From: Siccibacter colletis
GTDB lineage: Bacteria; Pseudomonadota; Gammaproteobacteria; Enterobacterales; Enterobacteriaceae
Length of the DNA stretch: 64,000 bases
Assembly: GCF_000696575.1 (NCBI RefSeq)
Contig: NZ_JMSQ01000001.1
Location: 355,431 to 419,430, forward strand
Direction: 5' to 3'
How positions within the stretch are numbered: the first letter of the stretch is position 1; each line of letters opens with the position of its first letter. This document shows, in pieces, positions 14,394 to 28,254 of the stretch. Under the pieces are notes generated by a model. The model had not been told where the DNA came from. It worked only from the letters and a program-made list of their open reading frames with translations, and ran no database searches. A program made the translations under genes and the position numbers.

Positions 14394-14894
14394 ATGCGCC
14401 ACGCAACCTCTGCTGACGGCGGCCATCGTCGACAGCGCTTCTTCGGTCACGGTGAACTGCGGCTGGTGATACTGGATATCCTGACCCGTGGAGCCAGTCA
14501 CGGCTATGAGCTGATTAAAGAGATCGAATCCCTGACTCAGGGCAACTATACCCCCAGCCCTGGAGTGATCTATCCCACTCTCGATTTTCTGCAGGAGCAG
14601 ACGTTAATCAGCATCACCGATGAAGAGAGCGGACGTAAAAAAATTGCCATTACCGTCGCGGGCCAGCGCTGGCTGGACGAGCACAGCGAGCAGCTCGGGC
14701 AGATCCTCGATCGTATAAAGGCGCGCTGTGTCGGACATCAGTTACGCAAAGATCCGCAGATGAAGCGGGCGCTGGAAAATTTTAAAGCGGTGCTGGATTT
14801 GAAAGTGAATCAGGGCGACGTCAGCCCGGCGCAGTTGAAACAGATCGTGGCGATCATCGACGGTGCCGCGCTGGAGATTACCCGGCTGGAATAA
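14394..14894 (+). CDS. yqjI: PadR-family repressor YqjI, lacking the metal-binding N-terminus
   Basis: 166 residues; E. coli YqjI has about 207. The PadR winged-helix (FFGHGELRLVILDILTRGASHGYELIKEIESLTQGNYTPSPGVIYPTLDFLQEQTLI) and the C-terminal dimerisation helices are intact. The roughly 40-residue His/Cys/Gly-rich N-terminus of E. coli YqjI, which binds nickel, is reduced to MRHATSADGGHRRQR. An in-frame TAA at 14379-14381 and the operator sequence upstream rule out a longer start. Ribosome site GGAG at 14383-14386. The protein should still repress yqjH, but its metal response may be altered or lost. Confidence 0.93.
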   Translation: MRHATSADGGHRRQRFFGHGELRLVILDILTRGASHGYELIKEIESLTQGNYTPSPGVIYPTLDFLQEQTLISITDEESGRKKIAITVAGQRWLDEHSEQLGQILDRIKARCVGHQLRKDPQMKRALENFKAVLDLKVNQGDVSPAQLKQIVAIIDGAALEITRLE

Positions 14895-14918
14895 AAAACC
14901 GGGCCTGGTAGCCCGGTG
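14893..14918 (-). terminator. Terminator after the chemoreceptor gene (possibly bidirectional)
   Basis: Stem CCGGGC/GCCCGG with a 6-base loop. On the minus strand it is followed by TTTTTTAT, so it best terminates the chemoreceptor gene read from the right. It also lies directly after the yqjI stop. Confidence 0.7.
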
Positions 14919-14969
14919 TTCGTGAGGTCAGGGGTAAGCCTGCGTATCCGCCAACGCGGCTTAGCTGAA

Positions 14970-15000
14970 GGTGGGGGCGCTACGCTTACCCACCCTACGC
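14970..15000. repeat. REP-like palindrome
   Basis: GGTGGGGGCGCTACGC then TTACCCACCCTACGC, the same palindrome family as at 11.8, 23.6 and 50.6 kb, between two gene 3' ends. Confidence 0.7.
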
Positions 15001-15042
15001 GCTTAACGCAAAAGCATCAGCCCTGCCGTCCCGGTGATACCG

Positions 15043-16599
15043 TTACGCCATCTCTTCACGCAGGCGGAACACTTTCACCATCTCTTTCAGGTGATGCGCC
15101 TGTTCCTGCAGTGAGGCTGCCGCGGCCACTGACTCCTCCACCAGCGCCGAGTTCTGCTGGGTGGTGGTATCGATCATGCCGATAGCGGTATTGATCTGCG
15201 AGATACCGTCGGACTGCTCGCGGCTGGCCTGGGCAATCTCCTTCAGAATGCCGTCCATCTCATCAACGTTTTTCACCATGCCGGCGATCAGGCCTCCCGC
15301 CTCTTCCACCAGCTCCATACCCTCGCGGGTCTGGCCGGCGGAGTTTTCGATCAGGCTGCGGATCTCGCTGGCCGACGAGGCGCTTTTCTGCGCCAGCTGT
15401 CGCACTTCGCCAGCGACCACGGCAAATCCACGCCCGTGCTCGCCAGCGCGCGCGGCTTCTACAGCGGCGTTGAGCGCCAGAATGTTGGTCTGGAAGGCAA
15501 TCGCGTCGATCAGGTTGATGATGTCCGACATCCGGTTGGACGTGTCGTTGATCATGCGCATTTTGCTGGTGACCTGCGCCATCTTCTCGCCGTTGCTCTT
15601 CACGCCGGTGGCCGCTTCCGAAGAGAGGCGCGTGGCGTGGTTGGTATTGTCGTAGGTGTTTTTCACCGTGGCGGTGATCTGCTCCATTGACGCGGCGGTC
15701 TCTTCAACCGAGCTGGCCTGCTCTTCGGTGCGTGAGGCCAGATCCTGGTTACCGGCAACGATCTGCGAGGCGGCGCTGGAGATGCTTTCCGAGCTGAACT
15801 GCACCTCCTGCACGATCTCCTGCAGGCGGGTTTTCATCTCCATCAGCGCGCTGAGCAGCACGCCGGTTTCATCCCGGTGATGGCTCTCAACCGAGCGCGT
15901 CAGATCGCCATCGGCGATTGCCTTCGCAAACGCCACCGCCTGGCTCAGCGGCCCGGTAATCGAGCGCACGATCACCATCGCTATCACCACTGCCAGCGCG
16001 ATGCACACCAGTGCCAGCGCGATCAGCATCAGGCGGTTGCTCTGGTAATCATCTGCCACGCGCGCGCCTGAATCGGTCATGCGCTTGTTCTGGATAGTGA
16101 TGAGCGACTGCACCGCCTTTTTATACTCGTCCTGCAGGCCGATGGTGGTATTCATCATCTCATCCATCGCCCCGGCGCGGTTGTTCTGCTGCACGGCAGC
16201 CAGCAGGCGGAAGCGGGAGTCCAGATATTGCTTACGAATATCCTGAATACGCGTCAGTACCGCGCGGGATTCACGATCTTTCAGCGTTGTATCGAGGGAC
16301 TTAATCAGGGTGGAGATATTGGCGCTGATGGCCGTCATACGCTGTTCGGACTGGCTGGCCCAGCGTTTGTCCTCATCCAGCAACAGCAGCTGCTGCACGT
16401 TAACGAAATCCTGGAAGTTTTCGATCAGCTGATTCGCTTTCACCGTGGTGGGATAGGTATCGCTGACGATCTCCTGAATATTGTTATTGGCGCTGCTTAA
16501 GCTTAATAGCGACAGCGACGAGCTGATAATCAACAGCAGCACAAAGAACGCGAAGGCGAGGATTAATTTTGTGCGAATCTTTACATCATGTAAGGACAT
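15043..16599 (-). CDS. Methyl-accepting chemotaxis protein
   Basis: 518 residues from ATG 16599 ([26 protein letters not shown]), with GGAG 8 bp upstream. TM1 is at about 9-35 and a periplasmic four-helix-bundle ligand domain (4HB_MCP type) runs to about 178. TM2 is near 190-212, then HAMP and a long signalling helix pair with the hairpin tip [40 protein letters not shown]. The C-terminus (VFRLREEMA) lacks the NWETF pentapeptide that tethers CheR/CheB, so it may be a low-abundance receptor dependent on others for adaptation. The ligand is unknown. It is not in the K-12 yqjI-aer gap. Confidence 0.93.
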   Translation of the reverse strand: MSLHDVKIRTKLILAFAFFVLLLIISSSLSLLSLSSANNNIQEIVSDTYPTTVKANQLIENFQDFVNVQQLLLLDEDKRWASQSEQRMTAISANISTLIKSLDTTLKDRESRAVLTRIQDIRKQYLDSRFRLLAAVQQNNRAGAMDEMMNTTIGLQDEYKKAVQSLITIQNKRMTDSGARVADDYQSNRLMLIALALVCIALAVVIAMVIVRSITGPLSQAVAFAKAIADGDLTRSVESHHRDETGVLLSALMEMKTRLQEIVQEVQFSSESISSAASQIVAGNQDLASRTEEQASSVEETAASMEQITATVKNTYDNTNHATRLSSEAATGVKSNGEKMAQVTSKMRMINDTSNRMSDIINLIDAIAFQTNILALNAAVEAARAGEHGRGFAVVAGEVRQLAQKSASSASEIRSLIENSAGQTREGMELVEEAGGLIAGMVKNVDEMDGILKEIAQASREQSDGISQINTAIGMIDTTTQQNSALVEESVAAAASLQEQAHHLKEMVKVFRLREEMA

Positions 16600-16705
16600 A
16601 TTTTCTCCGTAAGACTGTCGTGGTGTGGCAAACACAAATGACGTCCCGTGAGGGCAGGAAAATAAGCTGGAAGGAAAAGTTGCGCCCTCACGATCCTGAG
16701 AGGGG

Positions 16706-16732
16706 TTATCGGACAGCAGAAAGGTAACTTTA
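16706..16732 (-). promoter_or_regulatory. FliA (sigma-28) promoter of the chemoreceptor gene
   Basis: On the minus strand TAAAGTTA, 11 bp, TCCGATAA against the consensus TAAAGTTT-N11-GCCGATAA: 7/8 at both boxes with exact spacing, about 107 bp upstream of the start. This ties the receptor to the flagellar class 3 regulon. Confidence 0.8.
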
Positions 16733-17001
16733 TGAGTTTGATCGTTTTTTTCTTTGGTAAATGACCAATTCGATAGTCGGCAACTATTAATTGTGATTTA
16801 TTGATCGGGGAATTGTGTTTTAGATCACTTTTTGCTTCCCGTCTCGTTATTACCAAATCGTATTTAACGCGGCGTAAAATTATCATTCCTGGCCAGGTTT
16901 TGCCTGGTACGGCGAAATATCGCCCACAATTTAATATTTATTTAACAAATTAAGGCAAAACGGGGCGTAAAACGGGAAATAAGCAGGATGGCAGGACAGA
17001 T

Positions 17002-17030
17002 AAAAAAAGGCCCGGCCTGCAAAGCCGGGC
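17002..17030 (-). terminator. Terminator of aer
   Basis: On the minus strand GCCCGGC-TTTGCA-GGCCGGGCC is followed by seven T residues, 8 bp after the aer stop. Confidence 0.9.
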
Positions 17031-17037
17031 ACAGCAC

Positions 17038-18570
17038 TTAATGTAAAACGGTAACCGCATCTTCAAGACGCTCAGCCCGATGTTTCACCATCGACGAAAC
17101 CTGCGCGCTCTCTTCGACCAGCCCGGCGTTTTTCTGGGTGATGCTGTCCAGCTCCGCCACGGCGCGGGTCAGCTCGGACAGCCCCTGGGCCTGTTCAGAC
17201 GTCGCGTGGCTGATCTGGCCGATAAGCTGGGTGACATTCTGCACCTGGGCCACGATATCCTGCATGGTGCGCCCCGCTTCGTGAACCTGCACCGCGCCGG
17301 ACTGCACTTTGCTGGCGCTGGCGTCAATCAACTTGCGGATGTCGTTCGCCGCGTTGGCGCTGCGGCTTGCCAGATGGCGAACTTCACCCGCCACCACGGC
17401 AAACCCTTTACCCTGCTCGCCGGCGCGCGCGGCTTCGACGGCAGCGTTCAGCGCCAGGATGTTGGTCTGGAAGGCGATGTCGTTGATAAGCGACGTAATG
17501 GAGCCGATGCGCTGGGTGCTGTCGGCGATTTCATCCATCGTGCTGACCACGGTTTCCATCGCTTCACCGCCCTGGGCGGCCGCCTGGCTGGCGGCGCTGG
17601 AAAGCTTATCAGCCGCGGCGGCAGTTTCGGAGTTGTTCTGCACCGACGACGCCATCTGGCTCATGGTGGTAACGGTCTGCTGGACGTTAACGACGGTCTG
17701 ACGGGTGCGCTCGTTGAGATCGTCATTGCCCTTTGCCAGCGTTTCGCTGCCGGTGCGCACGTTCACCACCTGGCTGGTGACGTCGTTGATCAGCCAGCGG
17801 CACATCAGGCCAAGCTGGCCGACAGCGCGTAGCGTCAGGCCGATCTCATCGGTACGGTTGAGGTGGTCCACGGTGTTACGCTCCCCGGTCGCCACGCGCA
17901 GTGCCTGGCGGGACACGTTTTCAATCGGCCTGGCGATCTGGGTTTCAAACAGCGCGCAGCCCAGCAGCATCACCACCGCGCTGACCGCCGCAGAGATAGC
18001 CAGCGCCGTCCCGCTCACGCCCTGTACAACCTGGGCCAGCACCAGCAAAGCGAACAGCGTTGCCATCACGCCGCGAATGCGGAAGCGCAGCGAGATGCCT
18101 GCCAGCTTGCTCAGCCAGCCCTTGCGCAGCACCTGGCCTTTGAACAGGCGATATTTCGATGTGCCTTTATTCAGCGCGTCGTACAGCGGCTCCACGGCGG
18201 CAATCTCTTCCGCGGAGGCCTGGCTGCGGATCGACATATAGCCGGTGACCTCACCCTTACGCACCATCGGGACCGCATTGGCACGCACCCAGTAGTGGTC
18301 GCCGTCTTTACGCAGATTTTTAACGATGCCGCTCCAGGGCTCGCCCTGCTTGAGGGTGTACCACATGTCGGCGAAGGCGGCTTTAGGCATATCCGGGTGA
18401 CGCACCAGATTGTGCGGGCTGCCGGTCAGTTCATGGAGCTGATAGCCGCTGGCCTGAACAAAGGAGTCGTTGGCGTGGGTGATGTAACTTTGCAGGTCGG
18501 TGGTGGACATCAGGGTGGTATTATCATCCAGCATATATTGACGCTGGGTGACGGCGGGACGTGAAGACAT
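17038..18570 (-). CDS. aer: Aerotaxis receptor Aer
   Basis: 510 residues. The N-terminal PAS domain binds FAD ([43 protein letters not shown]...[14 protein letters not shown]). A hydrophobic membrane hairpin at about 165-210 follows without a periplasmic domain. HAMP and the signalling domain carry the tip [42 protein letters not shown]. It is close to E. coli Aer along its length, ending in LEDAVTVLH. It senses redox state of the respiratory chain and signals to CheA. Confidence 0.96.
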   Translation of the reverse strand: MSSRPAVTQRQYMLDDNTTLMSTTDLQSYITHANDSFVQASGYQLHELTGSPHNLVRHPDMPKAAFADMWYTLKQGEPWSGIVKNLRKDGDHYWVRANAVPMVRKGEVTGYMSIRSQASAEEIAAVEPLYDALNKGTSKYRLFKGQVLRKGWLSKLAGISLRFRIRGVMATLFALLVLAQVVQGVSGTALAISAAVSAVVMLLGCALFETQIARPIENVSRQALRVATGERNTVDHLNRTDEIGLTLRAVGQLGLMCRWLINDVTSQVVNVRTGSETLAKGNDDLNERTRQTVVNVQQTVTTMSQMASSVQNNSETAAAADKLSSAASQAAAQGGEAMETVVSTMDEIADSTQRIGSITSLINDIAFQTNILALNAAVEAARAGEQGKGFAVVAGEVRHLASRSANAANDIRKLIDASASKVQSGAVQVHEAGRTMQDIVAQVQNVTQLIGQISHATSEQAQGLSELTRAVAELDSITQKNAGLVEESAQVSSMVKHRAERLEDAVTVLH

Positions 18571-18623
18571 AGCAGCTCCGTTTGGCAGGTTATCCAGTTG
18601 TTAATTGTTTTTTCTGCTTTGTT

Positions 18624-18650
18624 ATTTCGGCGCTGTGCAGTTTTACTTTA
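18624..18650 (-). promoter_or_regulatory. FliA (sigma-28) promoter of aer
   Basis: On the minus strand TAAAGTAA, 11 bp, GCCGAAAT: 6/8 at each box with the exact N11 spacing, about 54 bp upstream of aer. E. coli aer is also FliA-dependent. Confidence 0.7.
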
Positions 18651-18761
18651 GTTGTTAATTAAGACTGAGATCGCAAAAAGCCACATTAGCCCTGCTTTTA
18701 TTATTGCTTCTGGTAACGGTTGTTTTCCTTATAGTTTCATCGTGTTAATGAATTCCATGTC

Positions 18762-19643
18762 TCAGAGCTGGACCATGTCTCCTTCACTGGTCGCCATTAC
18801 GCAACGATTACGCCCGCTGTTTTTACCGGTATAAAGGGCGCTGTCTGCCCGTGAGAGCGCGCTGTGCAGGGAATCCTGATGCTGTACCCGGGTCAGCCCA
18901 CCGGTGACGGTGACCGGCAGCATCGTCCCCTCTACCAGCACCGGGCACTGCTCCAGCTTAATGCGGATACGCCGCGCTGTTTCCATCGCCCCGCCCTCGC
19001 TGGCGTTGTTGAACAGCACCACAAACTCTTCACCGCCGAAGCGGTAGATACGCTCGCCGCTGCGCATCCCGGCTTCGAGGGTAGCGGCTACCTCGCGCAG
19101 CACATCGTCGCCGGCATTGTGCCCCCAGGTGTCGTTGATGGTTTTGAATTTGTCGATATCCAGCATCAGCAACCATAGCGCGTCTGTTTCAGCACGCAGA
19201 TGAATAAAATCGAGAAACAATAAATGACGCAGCGGTAACCCCGTCAACGTATCGTGCATATTACGAAACGTGATCAGCGACTGCTTATATATATCGATGG
19301 CATTAATGAAACTCTGCTGTGCAGCGTGATAATTCTGCACTAATTGTTCATTTACGGATTTATTTATAATGCTGACCAATAATTCGCGCGCGCAGTCATG
19401 CATTTTCAGGTGGCTATGAAAAATAGCATCCACCAGATTCGGATAGCGCGACGGCTCGGTGTCGAAGCGGGAGAACCAACGGCTGAAGCAGCACAGGGTA
19501 TGGGCGCTGGCATCAATGATAGTCTCATCCGGCGTGCCGCCAAGCAGGCTGAAGTGCAGCATCCTGTTGGCCCAGGCGTAATGCTCATTAATCGCGTAAT
19601 TTAATTCAGAGATACTTAAATCAATATCGGAGAGATGAATCAT
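18762..19643 (-). CDS. Diguanylate cyclase with CZB zinc-sensing domain (DgcZ-like)
   Basis: 293 residues. The N-terminal CZB domain has candidate zinc ligands H21 (NEHYAW), C51 (HTLCCFSRWF), H78 and H82 (HSHLKMHDCAREL). The C-terminal GGDEF domain has an active GGEEF at 203-207 and TLTGLPLRHLLFLD at its start. The inhibitory I-site position reads RSGE rather than RxxD, so product inhibition may be weak. In E. coli DgcZ zinc binding suppresses activity. The gene stands beside aer and a chemoreceptor, suggesting a link between zinc or redox state and c-di-GMP; that link is inference. It could be a DgcZ paralogue rather than the orthologue. Confidence 0.9.
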   Translation of the reverse strand: MIHLSDIDLSISELNYAINEHYAWANRMLHFSLLGGTPDETIIDASAHTLCCFSRWFSRFDTEPSRYPNLVDAIFHSHLKMHDCARELLVSIINKSVNEQLVQNYHAAQQSFINAIDIYKQSLITFRNMHDTLTGLPLRHLLFLDFIHLRAETDALWLLMLDIDKFKTINDTWGHNAGDDVLREVAATLEAGMRSGERIYRFGGEEFVVLFNNASEGGAMETARRIRIKLEQCPVLVEGTMLPVTVTGGLTRVQHQDSLHSALSRADSALYTGKNSGRNRCVMATSEGDMVQL

Positions 19644-21437
<1,794 letters not shown>

Positions 21438-21443
21438 GCGCTG

Positions 21444-21473
21444 AGGCGCCCGGTAATCCTGCCGGGTGCCTTT
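21444..21473 (+). terminator. Terminator of patA
   Basis: Stem GGCGCCCGG / CCGGGTGCC followed by TTTC, 6 bp after the patA stop. Confidence 0.7.
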
Positions 21474-21503
21474 CACGCTCTGCCTGCCCGTGCCGTTCTT
21501 TGA

Positions 21504-23621
<2,118 letters not shown>

Positions 23622-23628
23622 CGCGGCG

Positions 23629-23753
23629 TGGTGGGTGCGCTGCGCTTACCCACCCTACGAGGGTACAAACGCCGGAATTGTGGCGGGTGCGCTGCGCTTA
23701 CTCATACCACATCATCCGATTACGTAGGGCGGGTAAGCCTGCGCACCCGCCAT
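23629..23753. repeat. Cluster of three REP-like palindromes
   Basis: Units at 23629-23659 (GGTGGGTGCGCTGCGC..TTACCCACC), 23680-23704 (TGGCGGGTGCGCTGCGCTTAC, truncated) and 23723-23753 (GTAGGGCGGGTAAGCC..GCGCACCCGCC) fill the gap between the convergent fadH and rlmG genes. Confidence 0.75.
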
Positions 23754-23761
23754 TAACGCAC

Positions 23762-24892
23762 TCAGCGCTTTTTGCGCGTCTTCACCGCTTTCAGGATCAC
23801 AAACTTATTGTTGGTATCAATGGTTTCGCAGTTGCCGAAGATCTTCTTCAGCTTGCGGAAGTAATCGAGATGACGATTGCCGACGATACGCAGTTCGCCG
23901 CCATACTGCAGACAGCGGCGGGCATGGTGAAACATCTCCCAGGCTACCTGATCGGAAATCGCGTGCTGCTGGTGGAACGGCGGGTTACACAGGATGGCCG
24001 CAAAGCGATCGGACTCCACGCCGGAAAGCGCGTTGTTGATCATAAACTCGCAGCGCGCCACGTCACCCGGTAGGTTGGTTTCTACGTTCAGACGGCTTGA
24101 GGCCACCGCCATCGGCGATTCGTCCACAAACACCACTTTCGCTTCCGGATTCTGCGCCAGCAGCGTCATGCCAATCACGCCATTACCGCAGCCCAGATCC
24201 ACCAGCTCACCGTCGAGATTTTCCGGCAGATGCTGCATAAAGAAGCGCGCGCCGATATCCAGCCCGGTACGGGAAAAGACGTTAGCGTGGTTATGGATAG
24301 TCCAGTCGGTGCCGTCCAGTTTCCAGCTCAGGGTTTCCGGTACCTCGGCCAGCGCCGGCGCGGTGAAGGTCGGGTTGATCAGGCGCGCTTTTTTCCACGC
24401 CAGCGTGGTGGTGGTCGGCCCCAGAATTTGCTCAAACAGCGCCAGCGTGGAGTTGTGAATATCACGCGCTTTGCCCCCGGCGATAATGCGCGTCTGCGGT
24501 GTTACCACGCGGCGCAAGGCGCGCAGCTGCTGCTCAAGCAGCGCCAGGGTTTTTGGGATCTTAATCAGCACCAGCCCCGGCGCTTGCGGATACGCTGCGG
24601 TGCTGTCGAGGAACCTGACGCTCGACTCCTCAATATCGTTGAGGCGCAGGTTCTGACGGATCGCCAGCTCGCTCAGGTAAGAGTCGCTGATGCTGTACGG
24701 CTGATGCGCCGCCAGCACGCAGGAGAGCGCGCCGAATGCATCGTTCAGGATCAGGATCGGACCGACCGGCTCGTCCAGCTGTTGCAGCAGATACTCGTCC
24801 GCTGCTTCCCACGCCTGCAGTGGGTTAACGTCGTCCGTTTCCGGAAAACGCTTCAGCGTCAGGGAACGAAAACTGTTGTCTGGTTGGCTCAT
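23762..24892 (-). CDS. rlmG: 23S rRNA (guanine-1835-N2)-methyltransferase
   Basis: 376 residues from ATG 24892 ([36 protein letters not shown]), with GAGGG 4 bp upstream. The N-terminal inactive Rossmann-like half is followed by the catalytic half with SAM motif [17 protein letters not shown] and catalytic NPPF ([10 protein letters not shown]). It methylates G1835 of 23S rRNA. It is divergent from ygjP with 82 bp between the starts. The longer frame upstream overlaps the ygjP start and is rejected. Confidence 0.95.
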   Translation of the reverse strand: MSQPDNSFRSLTLKRFPETDDVNPLQAWEAADEYLLQQLDEPVGPILILNDAFGALSCVLAAHQPYSISDSYLSELAIRQNLRLNDIEESSVRFLDSTAAYPQAPGLVLIKIPKTLALLEQQLRALRRVVTPQTRIIAGGKARDIHNSTLALFEQILGPTTTTLAWKKARLINPTFTAPALAEVPETLSWKLDGTDWTIHNHANVFSRTGLDIGARFFMQHLPENLDGELVDLGCGNGVIGMTLLAQNPEAKVVFVDESPMAVASSRLNVETNLPGDVARCEFMINNALSGVESDRFAAILCNPPFHQQHAISDQVAWEMFHHARRCLQYGGELRIVGNRHLDYFRKLKKIFGNCETIDTNNKFVILKAVKTRKKR

Positions 24893-24974
24893 CGGCCCTC
24901 CTGGATGGTAAAATTTCAGCATTGGCCCCGTAGCGGGGGCGAGAGTATACCCTTTTCGCCAGTCTGAGATAAGC

Positions 24975-25487
24975 ATGAGTGAACTGATTTACCTGCAGGG
25001 CTACCCGGAGCACCTGCTCTCCCAGGTACGCACGTTGATTAACGACCAGCGGCTCGGCGATGTGCTGCAGCAGCGTTATCCCGACCGGCACGACATCGCC
25101 ACCGACAAAGCGCTGTGGGCCTACACCCAGGGGCTGAAAAACCAGTTTTTGCGCAGCGCCCCGCCGGTGAATAAAGTGATGTATGACAACAAGATCCACG
25201 TGCTGAAAAACGCGCTTGGGCTGCATACTGCGGTGTCGCGCATACAGGGCAACAAGCTGAAAGCGAAGGCCGAGATCCGCGTCGCCACCGTATTTCGCGG
25301 CGCACCGGAAGCCTTTCTGCGTATGATCGTGGTGCACGAACTGGCGCATCTGAAAGAGAAAGAGCACAACAAAGCGTTCTATCAGCTCTGCTGCCATATG
25401 GAGCCGCAGTATCATCAGCTCGAATTTGACACTCGCCTGTGGCTGACGCATCTGGCGCTGGGCAACGAGCGCCGCAGCGCTGAATAA
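24975..25487 (+). CDS. ygjP: YgjP-family zinc metallopeptidase-like protein
   Basis: 170 residues. The zincin motif H121-E-x-x-H125 ([21 protein letters not shown]) with a downstream His matches the YgjP/WLM-type fold. The E. coli homologue has been reported to act as a UTP pyrophosphatase, so the true substrate is uncertain. The conserved core [24 protein letters not shown] is intact. Confidence 0.92.
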   Translation: MSELIYLQGYPEHLLSQVRTLINDQRLGDVLQQRYPDRHDIATDKALWAYTQGLKNQFLRSAPPVNKVMYDNKIHVLKNALGLHTAVSRIQGNKLKAKAEIRVATVFRGAPEAFLRMIVVHELAHLKEKEHNKAFYQLCCHMEPQYHQLEFDTRLWLTHLALGNERRSAE

Positions 25488-25589
25488 AATCTGGAACCCG
25501 CTACGCGAATTCACTTTTCCCGCGCTGGATTTGTCATCTTTCCATGATAGTCTGCATCGATACTTAGCCAGTGGAGAAAGCGCACCTCT

Positions 25590-26588
25590 ATGATACGTTT
25601 CGCCGTAGTTGGCACGAACTGGATCACCCGCCAGTTCGTCGATGCCGCCCATGAAACGGGCAAATTTAAGCTCACCGCTGTGTATTCGCGCAGCCTGGAA
25701 CAGGCGCAGCATTTCGCCAGCGACTACCCCGTCGAGCATCTCTTCACCTCCCTTGAGGCGATGGCGCAGAGCGATGCTATTGATGCCGTGTATATCGCCA
25801 GCCCTAACTCGCTGCATGGCGAGCAGAGCTGCCTGTTTATGCGCCATAAAAAGCATGTGATCTGCGAAAAGCCGCTGGCCTCAAACCTGCGTGAAGTGGA
25901 AGCAGCCATTGCCTGCGCGCGTGAAAATCAGGTGGTGCTGTTCGAAGCCTTCAAAACCGCGAGTCTGCCGAACTTTATCGCGCTGCAGCAGGCGCTGCCG
26001 AAAGCCGGAAAGCTGCGCAAGGCGTTCATCAACTACTGTCAGTACTCGTCGCGCTACCAGCGCTATCTTGACGGCGAAAACCCCAACACTTTCAATCCGG
26101 CCTTCTCTAACGGCTCGATCATGGATATCGGGTTCTACTGCCTGGCAAGCGCTGTCGCCCTGTGGGGTGAACCGTACTCGGTACAAGCCAACGCCGCGCT
26201 GCTTGAAAGCGGCGTCGATGCCCACGGCACCGTGGTGATGCACTATGGCGATTTCGATGTGATCCTTACCCACTCGAAGGTGAGCGACTCGACGATCCCA
26301 AGCGAGATCCAGGGCGAGGCCGGATCGCTGGTGATTGAGAAGATCTCCGAGTGCCAGAAGATCACCTTCGTGCCGCGCGGTGGCAAAGCGCAGGATCTGA
26401 CGCAGCCCCAGCACATCAATACTATGCTGTACGAAGCCGAGACTTTTGCCCGCCTGGTGACCGATAACGAGGTCAATCATCCGGGCCTGGCCGTAAGCCG
26501 GATCACCGCGAAACTGTTAACGGATATCCGTGCGCAAACGGGGGTCGTGTTCCCGGCAGACGACGTCAGCACAGAGTTGCCCGCGTAA
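25590..26588 (+). CDS. ygjR: Gfo/Idh/MocA-family oxidoreductase YgjR
   Basis: 332 residues. The N-terminal NAD(P)-binding Rossmann fold (MIRFAVVGTNWITRQFVDAA...LTAVYSRSLEQAQHFA) is followed by the family marker CEKPLASNL, whose lysine is catalytic, and the C-terminal alpha/beta sheet domain. The substrate is unknown, probably a sugar or cyclitol derivative. It is single, with its own upstream region. Confidence 0.92.
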   Translation: MIRFAVVGTNWITRQFVDAAHETGKFKLTAVYSRSLEQAQHFASDYPVEHLFTSLEAMAQSDAIDAVYIASPNSLHGEQSCLFMRHKKHVICEKPLASNLREVEAAIACARENQVVLFEAFKTASLPNFIALQQALPKAGKLRKAFINYCQYSSRYQRYLDGENPNTFNPAFSNGSIMDIGFYCLASAVALWGEPYSVQANAALLESGVDAHGTVVMHYGDFDVILTHSKVSDSTIPSEIQGEAGSLVIEKISECQKITFVPRGGKAQDLTQPQHINTMLYEAETFARLVTDNEVNHPGLAVSRITAKLLTDIRAQTGVVFPADDVSTELPA

Positions 26589-27002
26589 AGCTTTGTAAAA
26601 CGGCGCATACGTAATATTGACCGTCATAATTGCCTGTAATACTTTGTTACGAGCAAAGGGGAGTAACTTCTTCGCCGGTGGATCGTCATTACGATGCGTA
26701 ACGCATCCGGTTACCGGGCAACGTAACATCCAGTTTTATATTCGCATCTGCAACGCGTTTGATGACGGGGAATCCCCTAAATAATTCGCGTTGCAGAAAG
26801 GCGGCAAGTTCGCGAATCGCCGGGAGCATACACCAGTATGTGACCGGGGTGAGTGAACGCAGCCAACGCATCTGCGGCGCGAAGTATGACGGGGATTTCT
26901 GTTGTAAGTGAGACCTTGCCGGAAGGCGAGATCCATTTGCGACAAGCGAAACGGCTGACGTCTTCCGATGTTAGCCGTTTTTGTTTTTTAAGGAATCTGT
27001 CT
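26589..27002 (+). ncRNA. sraF: alx leader: PRE / SraF RNA, yybP-ykoY riboswitch
   Basis: The 414-bp gap before alx has no gene. From about 26795 to 26900 it carries the elements of the yybP-ykoY (Mn2+) aptamer: GGGAGCATA near 26820 and GCGCGAAGTATGACGGGG near 26877-26894. At 26945-26990 an AACGGCT...AGCCGTT hairpin followed by a T-rich run forms the expression platform. In E. coli this leader (PRE) raises Alx synthesis at high pH and with Mn2+. The exact 5' end was not determined. Confidence 0.82.
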
Positions 27003-27971
27003 ATGAATACTGTCGGCACCCCGCTGTTGTGGGGCAGTTTCGCCATCGTGGTGATTATTATGCTGGCCATCGACCTCCTGCTGCAGGGGCGCCGCGGTTC
27101 GCACGCGATGTCCATGAAGCAGGCGGCCGCCTGGTCACTGGTCTGGGTTACGCTTTCGCTGCTGTTTAACGCCGCATTCTGGTGGTATCTCACCGAAACT
27201 CAGGGGCGTGCAGTTGCAGATACCCAGGCGCTTGCGTTCCTCACCGGCTATCTGATTGAAAAAGCGCTGGCGGTTGATAACGTCTTCGTCTGGCTGATGC
27301 TGTTCAGCTACTTTGCGGTTCCGGCCGCGCTGCAGCGCCGCGTCCTGATTTATGGCGTGCTGGGTGCGATCGTGCTGCGTACTATCATGATCTTCGCAGG
27401 TAGCTGGCTGATCACCCAGTTCTCCTGGTTGCTCTACGTCTTCGGCGCGTTCCTGCTGTTTACCGGGATCAAAATGGCGCTGGCGAAAGAGGACGATACC
27501 GGTATCGGCGACAAGCCGGTGGTGCGCTGGCTGCGCAGCCATCTGCGTATGACGGATACCATTGAAAACGAACACTTCTTCGTGCGCAAAAATGGCCTGC
27601 TGTACGCAACCCCGCTGTTCCTCGTGCTGATCATGGTTGAGCTGAGCGACGTGATCTTTGCGGTAGACAGTATCCCGGCTATCTTCGCGGTGACTACCGA
27701 TCCGTTCATTGTGCTGACCTCTAACCTGTTCGCAATTCTTGGCCTGCGTGCGATGTATTTCCTGCTGGCGGGCGTAGCGGAACGCTTCTCAATGCTGAAG
27801 TACGGACTGTCGATCATTCTGGTGTTTATCGGCGTGAAGATGCTTATCGTCGATTTCTACCATATCCCAATCGCCGTCTCGCTCGGCGTGGTGTTTGGCA
27901 TTCTGGTTGTTACCCTGCTGATCAATACCTGGGTTAACCGCCGCAACGACAGAAAAAATATCGCCGGATAA
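27003..27971 (+). CDS. alx: TerC-family membrane protein Alx (manganese export)
   Basis: 322 residues from ATG 27003 ([17 protein letters not shown]), with AAGGA upstream. About nine hydrophobic segments are visible; TerC signature [16 protein letters not shown] with the conserved Asp, and [20 protein letters not shown]. It is alkali- and manganese-induced and exports Mn2+ in E. coli. Longer in-frame starts (26853) lie within the riboswitch and are rejected. Confidence 0.96.
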   Translation: MNTVGTPLLWGSFAIVVIIMLAIDLLLQGRRGSHAMSMKQAAAWSLVWVTLSLLFNAAFWWYLTETQGRAVADTQALAFLTGYLIEKALAVDNVFVWLMLFSYFAVPAALQRRVLIYGVLGAIVLRTIMIFAGSWLITQFSWLLYVFGAFLLFTGIKMALAKEDDTGIGDKPVVRWLRSHLRMTDTIENEHFFVRKNGLLYATPLFLVLIMVELSDVIFAVDSIPAIFAVTTDPFIVLTSNLFAILGLRAMYFLLAGVAERFSMLKYGLSIILVFIGVKMLIVDFYHIPIAVSLGVVFGILVVTLLINTWVNRRNDRKNIAG

Positions 27972-27977
27972 GCGATA

Positions 27978-28019
27978 GCGCGCACCCCCTCTCCCCGCCA
28001 GGGATAAGAGGGTGCGCGA
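27978..28019 (+). terminator. Hairpin after alx
   Basis: GCGCACCCCCTC ... AGAGGGTGCGC, a strong stem 8 bp after the alx stop without a clear T-run. It may be a terminator or 3' end stabiliser. Confidence 0.45.
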
Positions 28020-28254
28020 CCTGTCTCATCTGCGCGGCTGCGCAAGCGGTCATAGCGTGGAATTGATGATGATGTCACAATAATGTTAACCATCAGTTAA
28101 AAAACGCGAGCAACTCGCAAACTCCAGCACTATTCGCTTCCCTCCGGTATCCATTTCCCTATACTCATCCGTGCAAACTTTTGTTACATCCTGATTAAAC
28201 GTTACCCAAGAGTACGTCCAGGATGGAACCACATCATCACTGAAGGAAATTCGA

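Noticed and set aside
26853-27002. Extended alx start
   Set aside because: It would translate the riboswitch aptamer and terminator hairpin; ATG 27003 matches E. coli Alx.
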